A stretch of 64,000 nucleotides of DNA from Anaerococcus lactolyticus ATCC 51172 (GCF_000156575.1 NZ_GG666044.1:465987-529986), one strand, 5' to 3'; counted from the stretch's first letter, positions 35,989-44,833 are shown. The notes: generated by a model from the letters alone, not told the origin. Numbers and translations are program-made.

Positions 35989-37354
35989 TGGACCTATATT
36001 TTGAAATGTATTCAGGAATAGCTGGTGATATGACCATAGGAGCTCTTTTAGACCTCGGTGCAAGCAAGGAAAAATTAATCGAAGGAATCAAATCTCTCGG
36101 CCTTACTGGCTACGACTTAGTTTTTGAAAGAGTAAAGAAAAATGGGATTGACTCCTATAACTTTGACGTAATCCTAGCAGGTCACGACCACGACCATGAA
36201 GGCGACCACTGTCATTGCCATGAACACACTCATGAAGATGGCCATACTCATTCTCATGAACATTGTCATGACCATGACCACCATGACCACGACCATAATC
36301 ACCACGATCACGAACATTGCCACGAACACACTCATGAAGATGGCCATACTCATTCTCATGAACATTGTCACGACCATGACCACGATCATCACCACGACCA
36401 TGTTCACAGAAACCTAACAGATATCGAAGAAATTATAAATTCATCAGACCTAAACGACAATATAAAGAAAAATGCCCTAGGAATTTTCGACATCATTGGC
36501 GATGCAGAAGCCAAGGCCCACGGCATCGACAAATCTGAAGTCCACTTTCACGAAGTTGGAGCGATTGATTCTATTATAGATATTGTCGGCACTTGTATAT
36601 GCCTAGATGACCTAGGTGTAGAAAATATTTACTTCTCAGACCTCTATGAAGGATTTGGCTATCAAATGTGCGCTCATGGCCCAATGCCAATACCTGTACC
36701 AGCTGTAGCCAATATCCTAGCAGATTCTGAAATTAATCTTAACTTCATCGGAGAAGAAGGCGAGCACATCACTCCAACAGGGGCTGCAATCGTCAAATAC
36801 TTCTATAAAAAAGCTCCAGAAAGTTTTAAAATCAAAAAAATCGGCCTAGGAGCTGGCAATAAGGACTTCGAAAAATCAACTAATGTCCTAAGGGTCATTG
36901 AGATTGACACAGGTAAAAAAAAACTGTAAGACTACTTGAGACAAATATCGACGATACCAGTGGGGAAATTATGGGCCACGCCACGGAAAAAATCATGACT
37001 ATAGCCCTCGATTGCTACTACAGCCCGATTTTTATGAAAAAAAACCGTCCTGCCTATAAATTATCAGTAATCTATAAGGCAGAGGACGAAGAGAAAATCG
37101 AAGATATTATTTTTAACGAAACCACATCCATAGGAGTGAGAAAATTTGACCTAGAAAGGACAACTCTAGATAGGAAAATAATTAAAATTCCTTATGGAGA
37201 TAGGGACTACCTTGCAAAACAAGTTACCTATAAGGATAAAACTTACACCTACCCAGAATACGAATCCACCAAAGACTTGGCAGAAAATGAAGGCCTTTCC
37301 CTAAAAGAAGCCTACGATTTGATGAGGGCCTTGGTAGTAAAAATAGAAAAATAA
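35988..37354 (+). CDS. larC: LarC, nickel insertion enzyme, expressed by a -1 frameshift
   Basis: The 5' frame (35,988-36,929, 313 residues) ends at CTG TAA just after an A9 run (36,915-36,923). The -1 frame is open across it and runs to 37,354, giving LETNIDDTSGEIMGH and IFMKKNRPAYKLSV, both conserved in LarC. The slip site reads A AAA AAA in the zero frame. Joined, the product is ~455 residues. LarC is a CTP-dependent nickel cyclometallase; L. plantarum larC1/larC2 are likewise joined by programmed frameshifting. Residues ~66-141 are an extreme His/Asp-rich insert, very likely nickel-binding, encoded by a 102-bp duplicated segment. The split is read as programmed, not as decay. Confidence 0.85.
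36222..36380 (+). repeat. Duplicated 102-bp His-rich coding repeat in larC
   Basis: A 47-base stretch beginning GAACACACTCATGAAGATGG at 36,222 recurs at 36,324, an offset of 102 bp (34 codons), with near identity across the unit. It encodes HEHTHEDGHTHSHEHCHDHD twice. Confidence 0.85.
36915..36929 (+). promoter_or_regulatory. Programmed -1 frameshift site in larC
   Basis: A9 followed by CTG TAA. The zero-frame codons AAA AAA AAA can re-pair one base back, avoiding the stop codon. The layout is like the dnaX type A-run slip site. Confidence 0.7.
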
Positions 37355-37359
37355 GACAG

Positions 37360-37389
37360 ACCAGGACTGAAAAAATGTCCTGGTTTTTT
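37360..37389 (+). terminator. Terminator of the lar operon
   Basis: ACCAGGAC-TGAAAAAAT-GTCCTGGT followed by TTTTT directly after larC. Confidence 0.9.
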
Positions 37390-37398
37390 GTGAACATT

Positions 37399-37515
37399 TT
37401 ATGAAACATTAATAATCTCTTCGGTCATTCTATTCCCGACTTTATAAGATTCTTCCTTAAATCTCTGCAAGTATAGGTTCGAAAGGACCTTTACAACCAT
37501 CCCGAGTAAGTGACC
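37399..37515 (-). pseudogene. Possible short gene fragment
   Basis: A minus-strand frame ending in TAA at 37,399 encodes ~38 residues with a natural-looking composition (KVLSNLYLQRFKEESYKVG). A stop codon just before GHLLGM and the lack of a ribosome binding site suggest a remnant. The family was not recognised. The rest of 37,516-37,600 shows nothing I can name. Confidence 0.25.
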
Positions 37516-37631
37516 TTACCTAGCGATGAAAAATCTCATAAATTAAGACAAAGCAAAGTAAATTTTTTTAAATACGACCTTAGCCCAAAACTTGGTATAT
37601 AAGTATTAGAATAATACATATGGAGGGATCT

Positions 37632-37835
37632 ATGTTTAAGTACGAATTTATCGACGTCGTCCCAGAAGGAAGTCTTAAGTAGGGAAAGACCGACACCTTT
37701 GAAAGGTGCAAGGATCTTATAAATGAAAAAGCAGGGGAAGGCTGGGAGCTTGTACAGATAATCCCTGTCACAAATGAAAAATGGTCAGCATATTCCTTTA
37801 TTAAATACACTATTATTTTTGAGGTGAATTTATAA
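37632..37835 (+). pseudogene. DUF4177-like small protein gene with in-frame TAG
   Basis: A frame starting ATG after GGAGG encodes 67 residues of the DUF4177 type: MFKYEFIDVV at the start and LINEKAGEGWELVQIIPV in the middle, with an aromatic C-terminus. Codon 17 is TAG (37,680-37,682). The rest of the frame is open to TAA at 37,833. It is either a recent nonsense mutation, a readthrough gene or a sequence error. The function of the family is unknown. Confidence 0.6.
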
Positions 37836-37946
37836 TTTCTTAGAGAGCTGAGGGAAAATCTAGCTCTTTTTCCATGTTTAAAATCAATATAATTTTAATT
37901 ATTTATTCTTATTATTTATTTGTGTCTTTAGGTTGAAAATTTAAGC

Positions 37947-37976
37947 AAAAAAAGCCAACCCTGAGGCTGGCTTGGT
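37947..37976 (-). terminator. Terminator of the marR-ftsH operon
   Basis: Minus-strand AGCCAGCC-TCAG-GGTTGGCT followed by TTTTTT, just after ftsH. Confidence 0.88.
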
Positions 37977-37977
37977 T

Positions 37978-40020
37978 TTACTCATCTTCTTTTGATAAGT
38001 CTATAAATCTCTTATTTTCATCTTCCACATTTTTTTCTTCTTCTTTTTCAGTTTTACTTTCATTTTTAACTGATTTTTCAGAATCTTCTTGTGGTTGATT
38101 TTCTTCTTCAGAATTTTCAAGATTTTTTACATCTACATCTGTATTTTCATCGATTTTTTCTTCGCTTACTTCTTTATCTTTCTTTCCTTCAAGAATTTCC
38201 ATGAACTCTTCTCCAGTTATGGTTTCTTCTTTTAGGAGGTAGGCTGAGATTTCGTGGAGTTTGTCGATATTTTCTTTTAGAATTTCGATAGCTCTATAGT
38301 GGGCATCGGCTATGATTTTTGCTACCTTTTGGTCAATCTTGTTGCCTGTGCCGTCTGAGACAATCATGGCTCTTTGTCCACCAAGGTATCTTCCTTGGAT
38401 CTGTTCTAACTGCATAAAGTCAAATTCATCGTCCATACCGTAGATTGTGACCATATTTCTTGCCATAGCTGTGGCTTTTTCTATATCATTTGAAGCACCA
38501 GTAGTCTTGGTGTTAAAGATTAGCTCTTCTGCTGCCCTACCACCTGCAAAAGTCACGATTTCGTCGATTAACTCTTGCTTGGTCATGATATATTTCTCGT
38601 CCTTGTCGACTGTCATAGTGTAACCTAAGGCCCCACCAGTTCTTGGAACTATGGTTATCTTTGTAACTGGGGTCTTGTGGGTTTGAATAGCTGCTACTAG
38701 GGCATGGCCAACCTCATGGTAGGCTATGATTTTCTTTTGGTCATCTGATATTACCGCATTTTTCTTTTGCATACCTGCTATTACTGTTTCGATTGATTCT
38801 TCTAGGTCCTCTTGGCTTAGTTTCTTTCTGCCTTCCCTTACAGCCCTCAAAGCACCTTCGTTTACGATATTAGCAAGGTCTGCACCAGATGTGCCTGCAG
38901 TCCTCTTGGCTATTTCTTCATAGTCTATATTTTCTTCTTTTTTAATCTTTTTGGCGTGAACTTTTAGGATATCCTCACGACCCTTTAGGTCAGGTAGTTC
39001 TACCTGGACTTGCCTATCAAACCTGCCTGGTCTGGTTAGGGCTGGGTCTAGGATTTCTGGCCTATTAGTTGCAGCAAGAAGAACAACTCCTTCTGCTGCA
39101 TCAAAACCGTCCATTTCATTTAGTAATTGGTTTAGGGTTTGTTCACGCTCGTCATTACCAGAATATCCAGAAACGTCACGTTTTTTACCGATCGCGTCGA
39201 TTTCGTCTATAAAGACTATACATGGGGCCTTTTCCTTGGCTTGTTTGAATAAATCTCTTACCTTAGAAGCTCCCATACCTACGAACATTTCCACAAATTC
39301 AGATCCTGAAATGGTGAAAAATGGTACTTTTGCCTCGCCGGCAACAGCTTTGGCAAGGAGGGTCTTACCAGTTCCTGGAGGACCTACAAGTAGGATTCCC
39401 TTTGGTACTCTGGCTCCGATTTCCTTGTATTTGCCTGGATTGTGGAGGAAGTCTACAATTTCTGCCAAACTTTCCTTGGCTTCTTCTTGGCCTGCTACGT
39501 CCTTGAAGGTCTTGCCTGTTTCATTTTCCATATAAATCTTGGCATTCGATTTACCAAAATTCATGAAGTCGGCACCACCTCTGCCACCCATGGTCTTTGA
39601 TAGGGACCTGGATGCGAAATAGAAAATTCCTATTAGGAAGATAAATGGCAACACACTTGTAAGGAAAAGTGACAAGTATGGATTCATTTTTGTTTCTATT
39701 TCCTTGCCGAATTTTAATTTATTGTTGCGTTCTTGAGCCGCAAGCAACCTTTTTGTAAGGTCTGTATCTTCCCATAAACCTGTTTGGTAAGTCTTTTCAA
39801 CTCCCTCAACCTTGGCCTTGAAAGTGTATTTTAAGTTATCCTTGCTAACTTCAGTGACCTGATCATTGTCAATCATCTCTACAAATTGGCTATAGGACAC
39901 TTCCTTAGCTCCATCTTGGCTTGAAATAGGGCTGAATACATATGAAAATATGAAATAAATTATTATAGCACCTACCCAATAATAGAGTAAGGGCCTATTT
40001 TTTCTTGGTTTTTGATTCAT
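37978..40020 (-). CDS. ftsH: ATP-dependent zinc metalloprotease FtsH
   Basis: A 680-residue membrane-bound AAA protease that degrades misfolded membrane and some regulatory proteins. Two membrane helices (~12-30 and ~116-136) flank a small outer domain. The AAA module has Walker A GPPGTGKT (213-220), Walker B IVFIDEIDAIG and the SRH region. The M41 protease has HEVGH near residue 434. The C-terminal ~60 residues are a highly charged Glu/Lys linker ending RFIDLSKEDE. It overlaps the MarR-type gene by 4 bp. Confidence 0.97.
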   Translation of the reverse strand: MNQKPRKNRPLLYYWVGAIIIYFIFSYVFSPISSQDGAKEVSYSQFVEMIDNDQVTEVSKDNLKYTFKAKVEGVEKTYQTGLWEDTDLTKRLLAAQERNNKLKFGKEIETKMNPYLSLFLTSVLPFIFLIGIFYFASRSLSKTMGGRGGADFMNFGKSNAKIYMENETGKTFKDVAGQEEAKESLAEIVDFLHNPGKYKEIGARVPKGILLVGPPGTGKTLLAKAVAGEAKVPFFTISGSEFVEMFVGMGASKVRDLFKQAKEKAPCIVFIDEIDAIGKKRDVSGYSGNDEREQTLNQLLNEMDGFDAAEGVVLLAATNRPEILDPALTRPGRFDRQVQVELPDLKGREDILKVHAKKIKKEENIDYEEIAKRTAGTSGADLANIVNEGALRAVREGRKKLSQEDLEESIETVIAGMQKKNAVISDDQKKIIAYHEVGHALVAAIQTHKTPVTKITIVPRTGGALGYTMTVDKDEKYIMTKQELIDEIVTFAGGRAAEELIFNTKTTGASNDIEKATAMARNMVTIYGMDDEFDFMQLEQIQGRYLGGQRAMIVSDGTGNKIDQKVAKIIADAHYRAIEILKENIDKLHEISAYLLKEETITGEEFMEILEGKKDKEVSEEKIDENTDVDVKNLENSEEENQPQEDSEKSVKNESKTEKEEEKNVEDENKRFIDLSKEDE

Positions 40021-40493
40021 ATAAGTCTCCTTGATATATACTTATCAAGTAATAAGTCAAGTTCTTTTAATTCTTCTACTATGGTTTCTAAATTTACTTC
40101 TACAGCATCGTCTGGGAATTCTTTCCTTATCTTATTGAAATATTCTCCCAAGTCCTTGCTTGCTGTAATACCAGTCTTGGTCAACCTGACATTAACCACT
40201 CTTTCGTCTTCTTCGCTTCTTATCCTATCCACAAAGCCTTTTTTCTCAAGCTTCTTGCAGATGTTAGATATATTTCCACCTGTTACTCCTATGGCCTTAC
40301 CAAGATTGCCTATAGATACGTCTTTATCGGATGAATACAGGGCTATTATTATCTTTAACTGTAAAGGTGTAAGGTCTAATTTATTGGCTGTGTCCTGAAG
40401 TAACAAATCTATTTTGTGTGATATTTCTCTAATCATAGAGAAAATAGTATTGTTAAATTCAAAAAAGTTTATGTGTTTATCTGGCATAGCCAC
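40017..40493 (-). CDS. MarR-family transcriptional regulator
   Basis: A 158-residue winged-helix regulator. The DNA-binding part includes SIGNLGKAIGVTGGNISNICKKLEKKGFV and the wing RIRSEEDERVVNVRLT, both typical of MarR. It overlaps ftsH by 4 bp and probably controls the operon, perhaps in response to envelope or phenolic stress; the ligand is unknown. Confidence 0.87.
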   Translation of the reverse strand: MAMPDKHINFFEFNNTIFSMIREISHKIDLLLQDTANKLDLTPLQLKIIIALYSSDKDVSIGNLGKAIGVTGGNISNICKKLEKKGFVDRIRSEEDERVVNVRLTKTGITASKDLGEYFNKIRKEFPDDAVEVNLETIVEELKELDLLLDKYISRRLI

Positions 40494-40574
40494 CTCCTAT
40501 TTACTATATTATTTTACATATCTTAAATTTAATTTCAATATAAATAGCTATATTTTACACATATTATATTTTTA

Positions 40575-41435
40575 TCAATTGTTTTTAGATAGGTAACTAG
40601 CTGCACTCAAAGCTGCGACCTGGCCTTCGCCAACAGCTTTCATTATCTGATATGGCTTGCCTGTGATATCTCCAGCCGCAAAAAGTCCCTTGATTGATGT
40701 TGATAAGTCCCTTGCTACTTGAATGTGGTTTCCTTCCATTTTTATACCTGGCACCAATCTTTCTGGCTTGGACGAATCTTTTTCTATAAAAAAACCATCA
40801 GCTATTATCTCTTTGCCAGATTTAAAAATTAGTTTCTCGGCTCTTTTTTCACCATCAAAGCCAATAGGAATTTCTCCCTCAATCACTTCTATACCTGAAT
40901 TTAGGGAAACTTCCTTGCCTGTCATGTTTACAAATACCAAACTTCCCACAATCTCTGAAGTGAAGTTTGCTTCACCTACTGCTTCGTCATTATATCCTAT
41001 AACTACGACCTTCTTTCCCCTATAGAGGGCAGCATCGCAAGTTGCGCAATAATTTACTCCCTTAGCAAAAAACTTATCTTCATTAAGCAAGTCTTTTTTT
41101 AGTTCTATGCCTGTTGCCATTATCACAGACCTTGCTTCTAGCATTTCGCTTTCATTTTCGATTTCTATAGCGAAAAAATCTCCCATAGCATAAATAGTTT
41201 TAACCTTTCTGCTATCCCTTTTAATTTCAAAACCTTCTATGGAATTTTTGAAATTTTCATTCAGGTCAGAGCCTGTAATATCTTTAAAACCCAAATAATT
41301 AGCGATTTTCTTAGTTTTAACAAGTTTTTCGGAATCTTTTCCAAAAATTATTACCGACTTATTTCTTATTTTAGAATTTAAAGCGGCGCTAAGTCCTGCG
41401 GGACCTGCGCCGATTATTGCAATATCATAGGTCAT
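40575..41435 (-). CDS. trxB: Thioredoxin-reductase-like flavoprotein lacking NADPH motifs
   Basis: A 286-residue FAD enzyme that should reduce the adjacent thioredoxin. FAD motifs are GAGPAGLSAA (9-18), an ATG segment at ~107-109 and LFAAGDITGKPYQ near the end. The redox pair is C130/C133 in YCATCD. The usual NADPH glycine loop (GxGxSA) is replaced by VIGYNDEAVGEANF, and the HRRxxxR motif is absent. This pattern is known from ferredoxin-dependent flavin thioredoxin reductases of anaerobes, so ferredoxin may be the electron donor; this is inferred. It directly abuts trxA (1-base overlap). Confidence 0.85.
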   Translation of the reverse strand: MTYDIAIIGAGPAGLSAALNSKIRNKSVIIFGKDSEKLVKTKKIANYLGFKDITGSDLNENFKNSIEGFEIKRDSRKVKTIYAMGDFFAIEIENESEMLEARSVIMATGIELKKDLLNEDKFFAKGVNYCATCDAALYRGKKVVVIGYNDEAVGEANFTSEIVGSLVFVNMTGKEVSLNSGIEVIEGEIPIGFDGEKRAEKLIFKSGKEIIADGFFIEKDSSKPERLVPGIKMEGNHIQVARDLSTSIKGLFAAGDITGKPYQIMKAVGEGQVAALSAASYLSKNN

Positions 41436-41743
41436 TAGAGATATTTTGCCATTTCCTCTACAAGAGCTTCCTTAGGATGGAAGCCTATTAGGTTTCCTTT
41501 TAAAACTCCATCTTTAAATATTAGGAGAGATGGCACTGCATTTATATTATATTGGGCTGCAATCTCGTTTGACTCATCCACATCTACTGTATAAATGTTA
41601 TAGTCAACTTCGCCTGCTAATTGGTCTAGGATTGGCGCTTGCATCTTGCATGGCCCACACCAAGTTGCAGAAAAATCTACTAGAGAGAGTCCTGTTCCGT
41701 TTTCTACCTTTTCTCTAAATTCAAATGTATCTAATTTTTGCAT
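41435..41743 (-). CDS. trxA: Thioredoxin
   Basis: A 102-residue thioredoxin with active site WCGPCK (~28-33) and the cis-proline segment NAVPSLLIF. It reduces protein disulfides and could re-reduce the C-terminal CDTC of NrdA in this window. It is co-transcribed with the reductase gene. Confidence 0.94.
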   Translation of the reverse strand: MQKLDTFEFREKVENGTGLSLVDFSATWCGPCKMQAPILDQLAGEVDYNIYTVDVDESNEIAAQYNINAVPSLLIFKDGVLKGNLIGFHPKEALVEEMAKYL

Positions 41744-41760
41744 ATATGCTCCTTAATTTT

Positions 41761-42360
41761 TTAATTGTCGCTTTGTTCTACCAGACCAGCTACATGATTA
41801 ACTGGTAGTGAATATATTATACCCTTTCCTTGGCTTGCTAAATCCATCTGATCATAAATTTCTTGGCGAATTTTTTCGGCTAGGTCTTTTTTTACAAGCA
41901 TAATTACCAAATCTTTTTCTGGTTCTATATTCATTGACAAAAATAACTTGCTTTTAACTGCCTCTCCTGACCCCCTGCCGTGGATAACTGTTGCACCCCT
42001 AGCACCATGGTCTTGGGCAATGTGGATGGCTTTTTGGCCTTGGTGTCTGTCGACAATTACATACAAACAAACATACTCCATTTTATTTTCTCCCTCTAAT
42101 GATGTTGAAAAAGCCACAGCCGAATTAACTGCTGCTAGTTTTTCAGAAATTTCTTCTATTATCTTCTTTACAGATTCTTCTTCAATAAGAGCTGTAACTA
42201 TTTCTTTTTTTGTCTTATCTATAGCAAGGGCATTTAGAATTTCACTTGGCGCCGAGCCTTCTCCGTAAAAACAACCAATAGCTGTTGCCCCGTCGTTTTT
42301 GAGGATTTTCATAAACTTAGAGCCCTTACCCCTAGGTAGGATTATTCTTAATAATTGCAT
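41761..42360 (-). CDS. Tandem P-II-like regulatory protein
   Basis: A 199-residue protein with two P-II-like ferredoxin folds. The first (~1-88) starts LLRIILPRGKGSKFMKIL. The second (~93-199) has VIVDRHQGQKAIHIAQDHGARGATVIHGRG and GKGIIYSLPVNHVAGL, typical of GlnK-like proteins, though there is no YGxE T-loop signature. P-II proteins bind nucleotides and 2-oxoglutarate and control transporters. It shares its boundary base with the DUF1538 membrane gene, so it is probably that protein's regulator. Confidence 0.8.
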   Translation of the reverse strand: MQLLRIILPRGKGSKFMKILKNDGATAIGCFYGEGSAPSEILNALAIDKTKKEIVTALIEEESVKKIIEEISEKLAAVNSAVAFSTSLEGENKMEYVCLYVIVDRHQGQKAIHIAQDHGARGATVIHGRGSGEAVKSKLFLSMNIEPEKDLVIMLVKKDLAEKIRQEIYDQMDLASQGKGIIYSLPVNHVAGLVEQSDN

Positions 42361-43751
42361 TATCTTGCCCCCTTATACAAATTGCCCATTATCATAATGG
42401 TTAAAACTGGCATCATGGCTACAAAGGATATTACTCCAAAACCATCGGCAATATTTCCAGCAACCCCCTGGCAGAAAGCTAGGATAAAAGTCGCAGTCAT
42501 AGGCCCTGATGCAACTCCACCTGAGTCAAAGGCAATGCCCACAAAAATTTGATCAACCCTCCTAGAAAGGATAAGGGAAATCAAAAATCCTGGCACAATT
42601 AGCATCCAAAGAGCAAAACCTTCTATCCTTATCCTGAAAATCGCAAGCATTACTGCAAAGGCGACTCCTATTGAAAGGGCGGTTAGGATATTTTTCCTTG
42701 GAATTGAGCCACCGGTCACGTCTTCTACCTGTTCAGATAAAACAGCCACAGCTGGTTCTGCCAAGACAACAAGAAGTCCAAGGACAAAGCCAATCAGTGG
42801 CAAAAATTTACTATCAGCTAGACCTTCGCCCATCACTCTAGCGAGTTCCATAAATCCACCTTCAACGCTAGTTAGGAAAATAATTAGGCCGATATAGGTA
42901 TAGATAAGACCCAGAGTAATTGACTTTAACTCATCTTTTTCTGTCTTGAAATAAAGATGATTCATTATATAAAATACAAGGGCAATTGGCACTATGGCAA
43001 AGGTTGAGTTAATAAAGCCTGACATAAGTGGGGTATGGGCTACTTCTTCTGCCACAATTTCTCCGCCTCCACCCTTAAATAGGCTCATCAATAAACCTGC
43101 GAGTATTGGTCCTGTTGAGGCAAGCCCTACTAGGCCAAAGGAATCATCTTCGCTCTTTTCTCCCTTAAGGTTTGCAACCCCAAGCCCCAAAGCTATTATA
43201 AAAGGAGTAGTCATAGCTCCTGTAGTAGCCCCTGAGGCATCGAAGGCTATGGCGTGGCCCATTTCTTCTGTAAAAATCATAAGAATAAATACCAATCCAT
43301 AAATCACACACATCATAGTAGAAAGGCTTATATCCTTAAAAATCCTAAAAAGTCCAGCAGAAATCATAATTCCAACTCCAAGGGAAATAATCATTACAAT
43401 AACCTGGGCAGGGATACCTATGGCAGATGTTACCTCACCTGCAAGTATTAAAAGGTCTGGCTCTGCAATTGAAATTGTAAAACCGATAAAAACTCCAAAA
43501 ACAATTACCTTTATTAGCTTATCAAACCTTCCAAGAAATTCTCCCATCATAGATCCGATTTCAGATACAGAGATTTCTACACCTGTGAGAAAAACTCCAA
43601 GCCCCACGATTACCCCGACACATCCTAAAAAGAAATTGACTAGGAGTCCATTTTCAACCCCTACAAAAAAATTTAAAATTACTACTAAAATCGCAATGGG
43701 TATTACGGACTTAGACGTATTTTTAATTTCGTCTAAAAAAATAATGATCAC
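42360..43751 (-). CDS. DUF1538 multi-spanning membrane protein
   Basis: A 463-residue polytopic membrane protein with two similar halves; each contains a FLGCVGVIVGLGVFLTG- or FVLGLLVVLAEP-type segment and a conserved acidic-glycine stretch (AFDASGATTGAMTTPF and AFDSGGVASGPMTATF). That internal duplication is typical of DUF1538, a putative transporter of unknown substrate. It is followed by the P-II-like gene. The assigned start is a GTG lying inside a GAAGGTGATC binding-site-like sequence, so true initiation may be a few codons later. Confidence 0.82.
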   Translation of the reverse strand: MIIIFLDEIKNTSKSVIPIAILVVILNFFVGVENGLLVNFFLGCVGVIVGLGVFLTGVEISVSEIGSMMGEFLGRFDKLIKVIVFGVFIGFTISIAEPDLLILAGEVTSAIGIPAQVIVMIISLGVGIMISAGLFRIFKDISLSTMMCVIYGLVFILMIFTEEMGHAIAFDASGATTGAMTTPFIIALGLGVANLKGEKSEDDSFGLVGLASTGPILAGLLMSLFKGGGGEIVAEEVAHTPLMSGFINSTFAIVPIALVFYIMNHLYFKTEKDELKSITLGLIYTYIGLIIFLTSVEGGFMELARVMGEGLADSKFLPLIGFVLGLLVVLAEPAVAVLSEQVEDVTGGSIPRKNILTALSIGVAFAVMLAIFRIRIEGFALWMLIVPGFLISLILSRRVDQIFVGIAFDSGGVASGPMTATFILAFCQGVAGNIADGFGVISFVAMMPVLTIMIMGNLYKGAR

Positions 43752-43775
43752 CTTCTTCCTTAAAAAATTTCATAA

Positions 43776-43802
43776 AAAAAGAGCAACCAAAATGATTGCC
43801 CT
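43776..43802 (-). terminator. Terminator of pta
   Basis: Minus-strand GGGCAATC-ATTTT-GGTTGCTC (with G-T pairs) followed by TTTTTTT, just after pta. Confidence 0.82.
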
Positions 43803-43813
43803 TAAATATTTAC

Positions 43814-44833
43814 TTATTTATTAGCTGCTTCAGCCGCTTCTCTAGCTCTTTCTGCTGCTTGCATGGCTGTGATGATAGCTATTTCATACACATCTTGAGC
43901 TGAACAACCTCTTGAAAGGTCGTTAACTGGTGCATTTAATCCTTGGAGTATTGGTCCTAGGGCCTTGTAACCACCAAGTCTTTGAGCTATCTTATAGCCG
44001 ATGTTACCTGCTTGTAGGTCTGGGAAGATAAATACATTGCACTTGCCAGCTACATCAGATTCAGGAGCTTTATTTTTTGCTGTTTCTGGATCAATGGCTG
44101 CGTCGAATTGGATTTCACCAACTATTTTCATATCTGGATTTATATCCTTAGCAATAGCTGTTGCCCTGGCTACCTTAGTTGCAAGGTCGTGGTGAGCAGA
44201 GCCATGTGTTGAGAATGATAGCATAGCTACATATGGATCAAGACCAAATGTTTTTGCTGTATGAGCTGTTTCTACTGCTACTTCTGCAAGCTCATCTGCT
44301 TCTAGGGTGATATTTACTGCTGTGTCTGCAAATACTAGTTGTTCACCATTTGGTCCTAACATTACCATAACACCAGATACTCTCTTTCTACCTGGAATTG
44401 TTCTTATAATTTGTAGGGCAGGTCTAATTGTATCTGCTGTTGTATGGATAGCACCAGAAACAAGTCCGTCTGCATAACCAAGTTTTACTAGCATAACGCC
44501 AAAGTAGTTTAGGTCTCTCTTTAGGATAAATTCTGCTTCATCTCTGTCGATTTTGCCTTTTCTAATTTCTGCAAAGGCATCAACCATGTCTTCAAATTGT
44601 TCAAAAGTTTCTGGATTTAAAATTTTAATTGCAGAAATACTTTTTCCTAATTTATTTGCTGTTTTTTGGATTTCACCTTGGTCCCCTAAGACAAGTGGCT
44701 TAATAAGTCCCTCTTCTTGGTGCCTAATAGCTGCCTCTAATACTCTAGGGTCATTACCTTCTGGTAAGACTATGGTAAGGTTTTTTCCTTTTATTATGTT
44801 AATAGCTTCTTCTAGAATTCCAATTCTTGCCAT
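43814..44833 (-). CDS. pta: Phosphate acetyltransferase
   Basis: A 339-residue enzyme converting acetyl-CoA and phosphate to acetyl-phosphate, used with acetate kinase for ATP in fermentation. Conserved stretches are IVLPEGNDPRVLEAA, YADGLVSGAIHTTADTIRPALQIIRT, MLSFSTHGSAHHD and the C-terminal PVNDLSRGCSAQDVYEIAIITA. The length fits the short, single-domain class. No ackA is beside it. An AGGAGG precedes the ATG. Confidence 0.96.
   Translation of the reverse strand: MARIGILEEAINIIKGKNLTIVLPEGNDPRVLEAAIRHQEEGLIKPLVLGDQGEIQKTANKLGKSISAIKILNPETFEQFEDMVDAFAEIRKGKIDRDEAEFILKRDLNYFGVMLVKLGYADGLVSGAIHTTADTIRPALQIIRTIPGRKRVSGVMVMLGPNGEQLVFADTAVNITLEADELAEVAVETAHTAKTFGLDPYVAMLSFSTHGSAHHDLATKVARATAIAKDINPDMKIVGEIQFDAAIDPETAKNKAPESDVAGKCNVFIFPDLQAGNIGYKIAQRLGGYKALGPILQGLNAPVNDLSRGCSAQDVYEIAIITAMQAAERAREAAEAANK

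Noticed and set aside
36174-36417. Open frames on both strands across the His-rich part of larC
   Set aside because: They are shadows of the repetitive codons and have no ribosome binding site or family resemblance.
35988-37354. larC as a pseudogene
   Set aside because: The break is at an A-run slip site directly before the stop codon and matches the known programmed frameshift in lactobacilli.
37378-37420. TTTTATGAAACATT as another parS-like site
   Set aside because: The left half-site GTTTC is missing, so it is not a palindrome.
37465-37490. GGTTCGAA-like tRNA T-loop
   Set aside because: No matching T-stem, anticodon arm or acceptor stem could be built around it.
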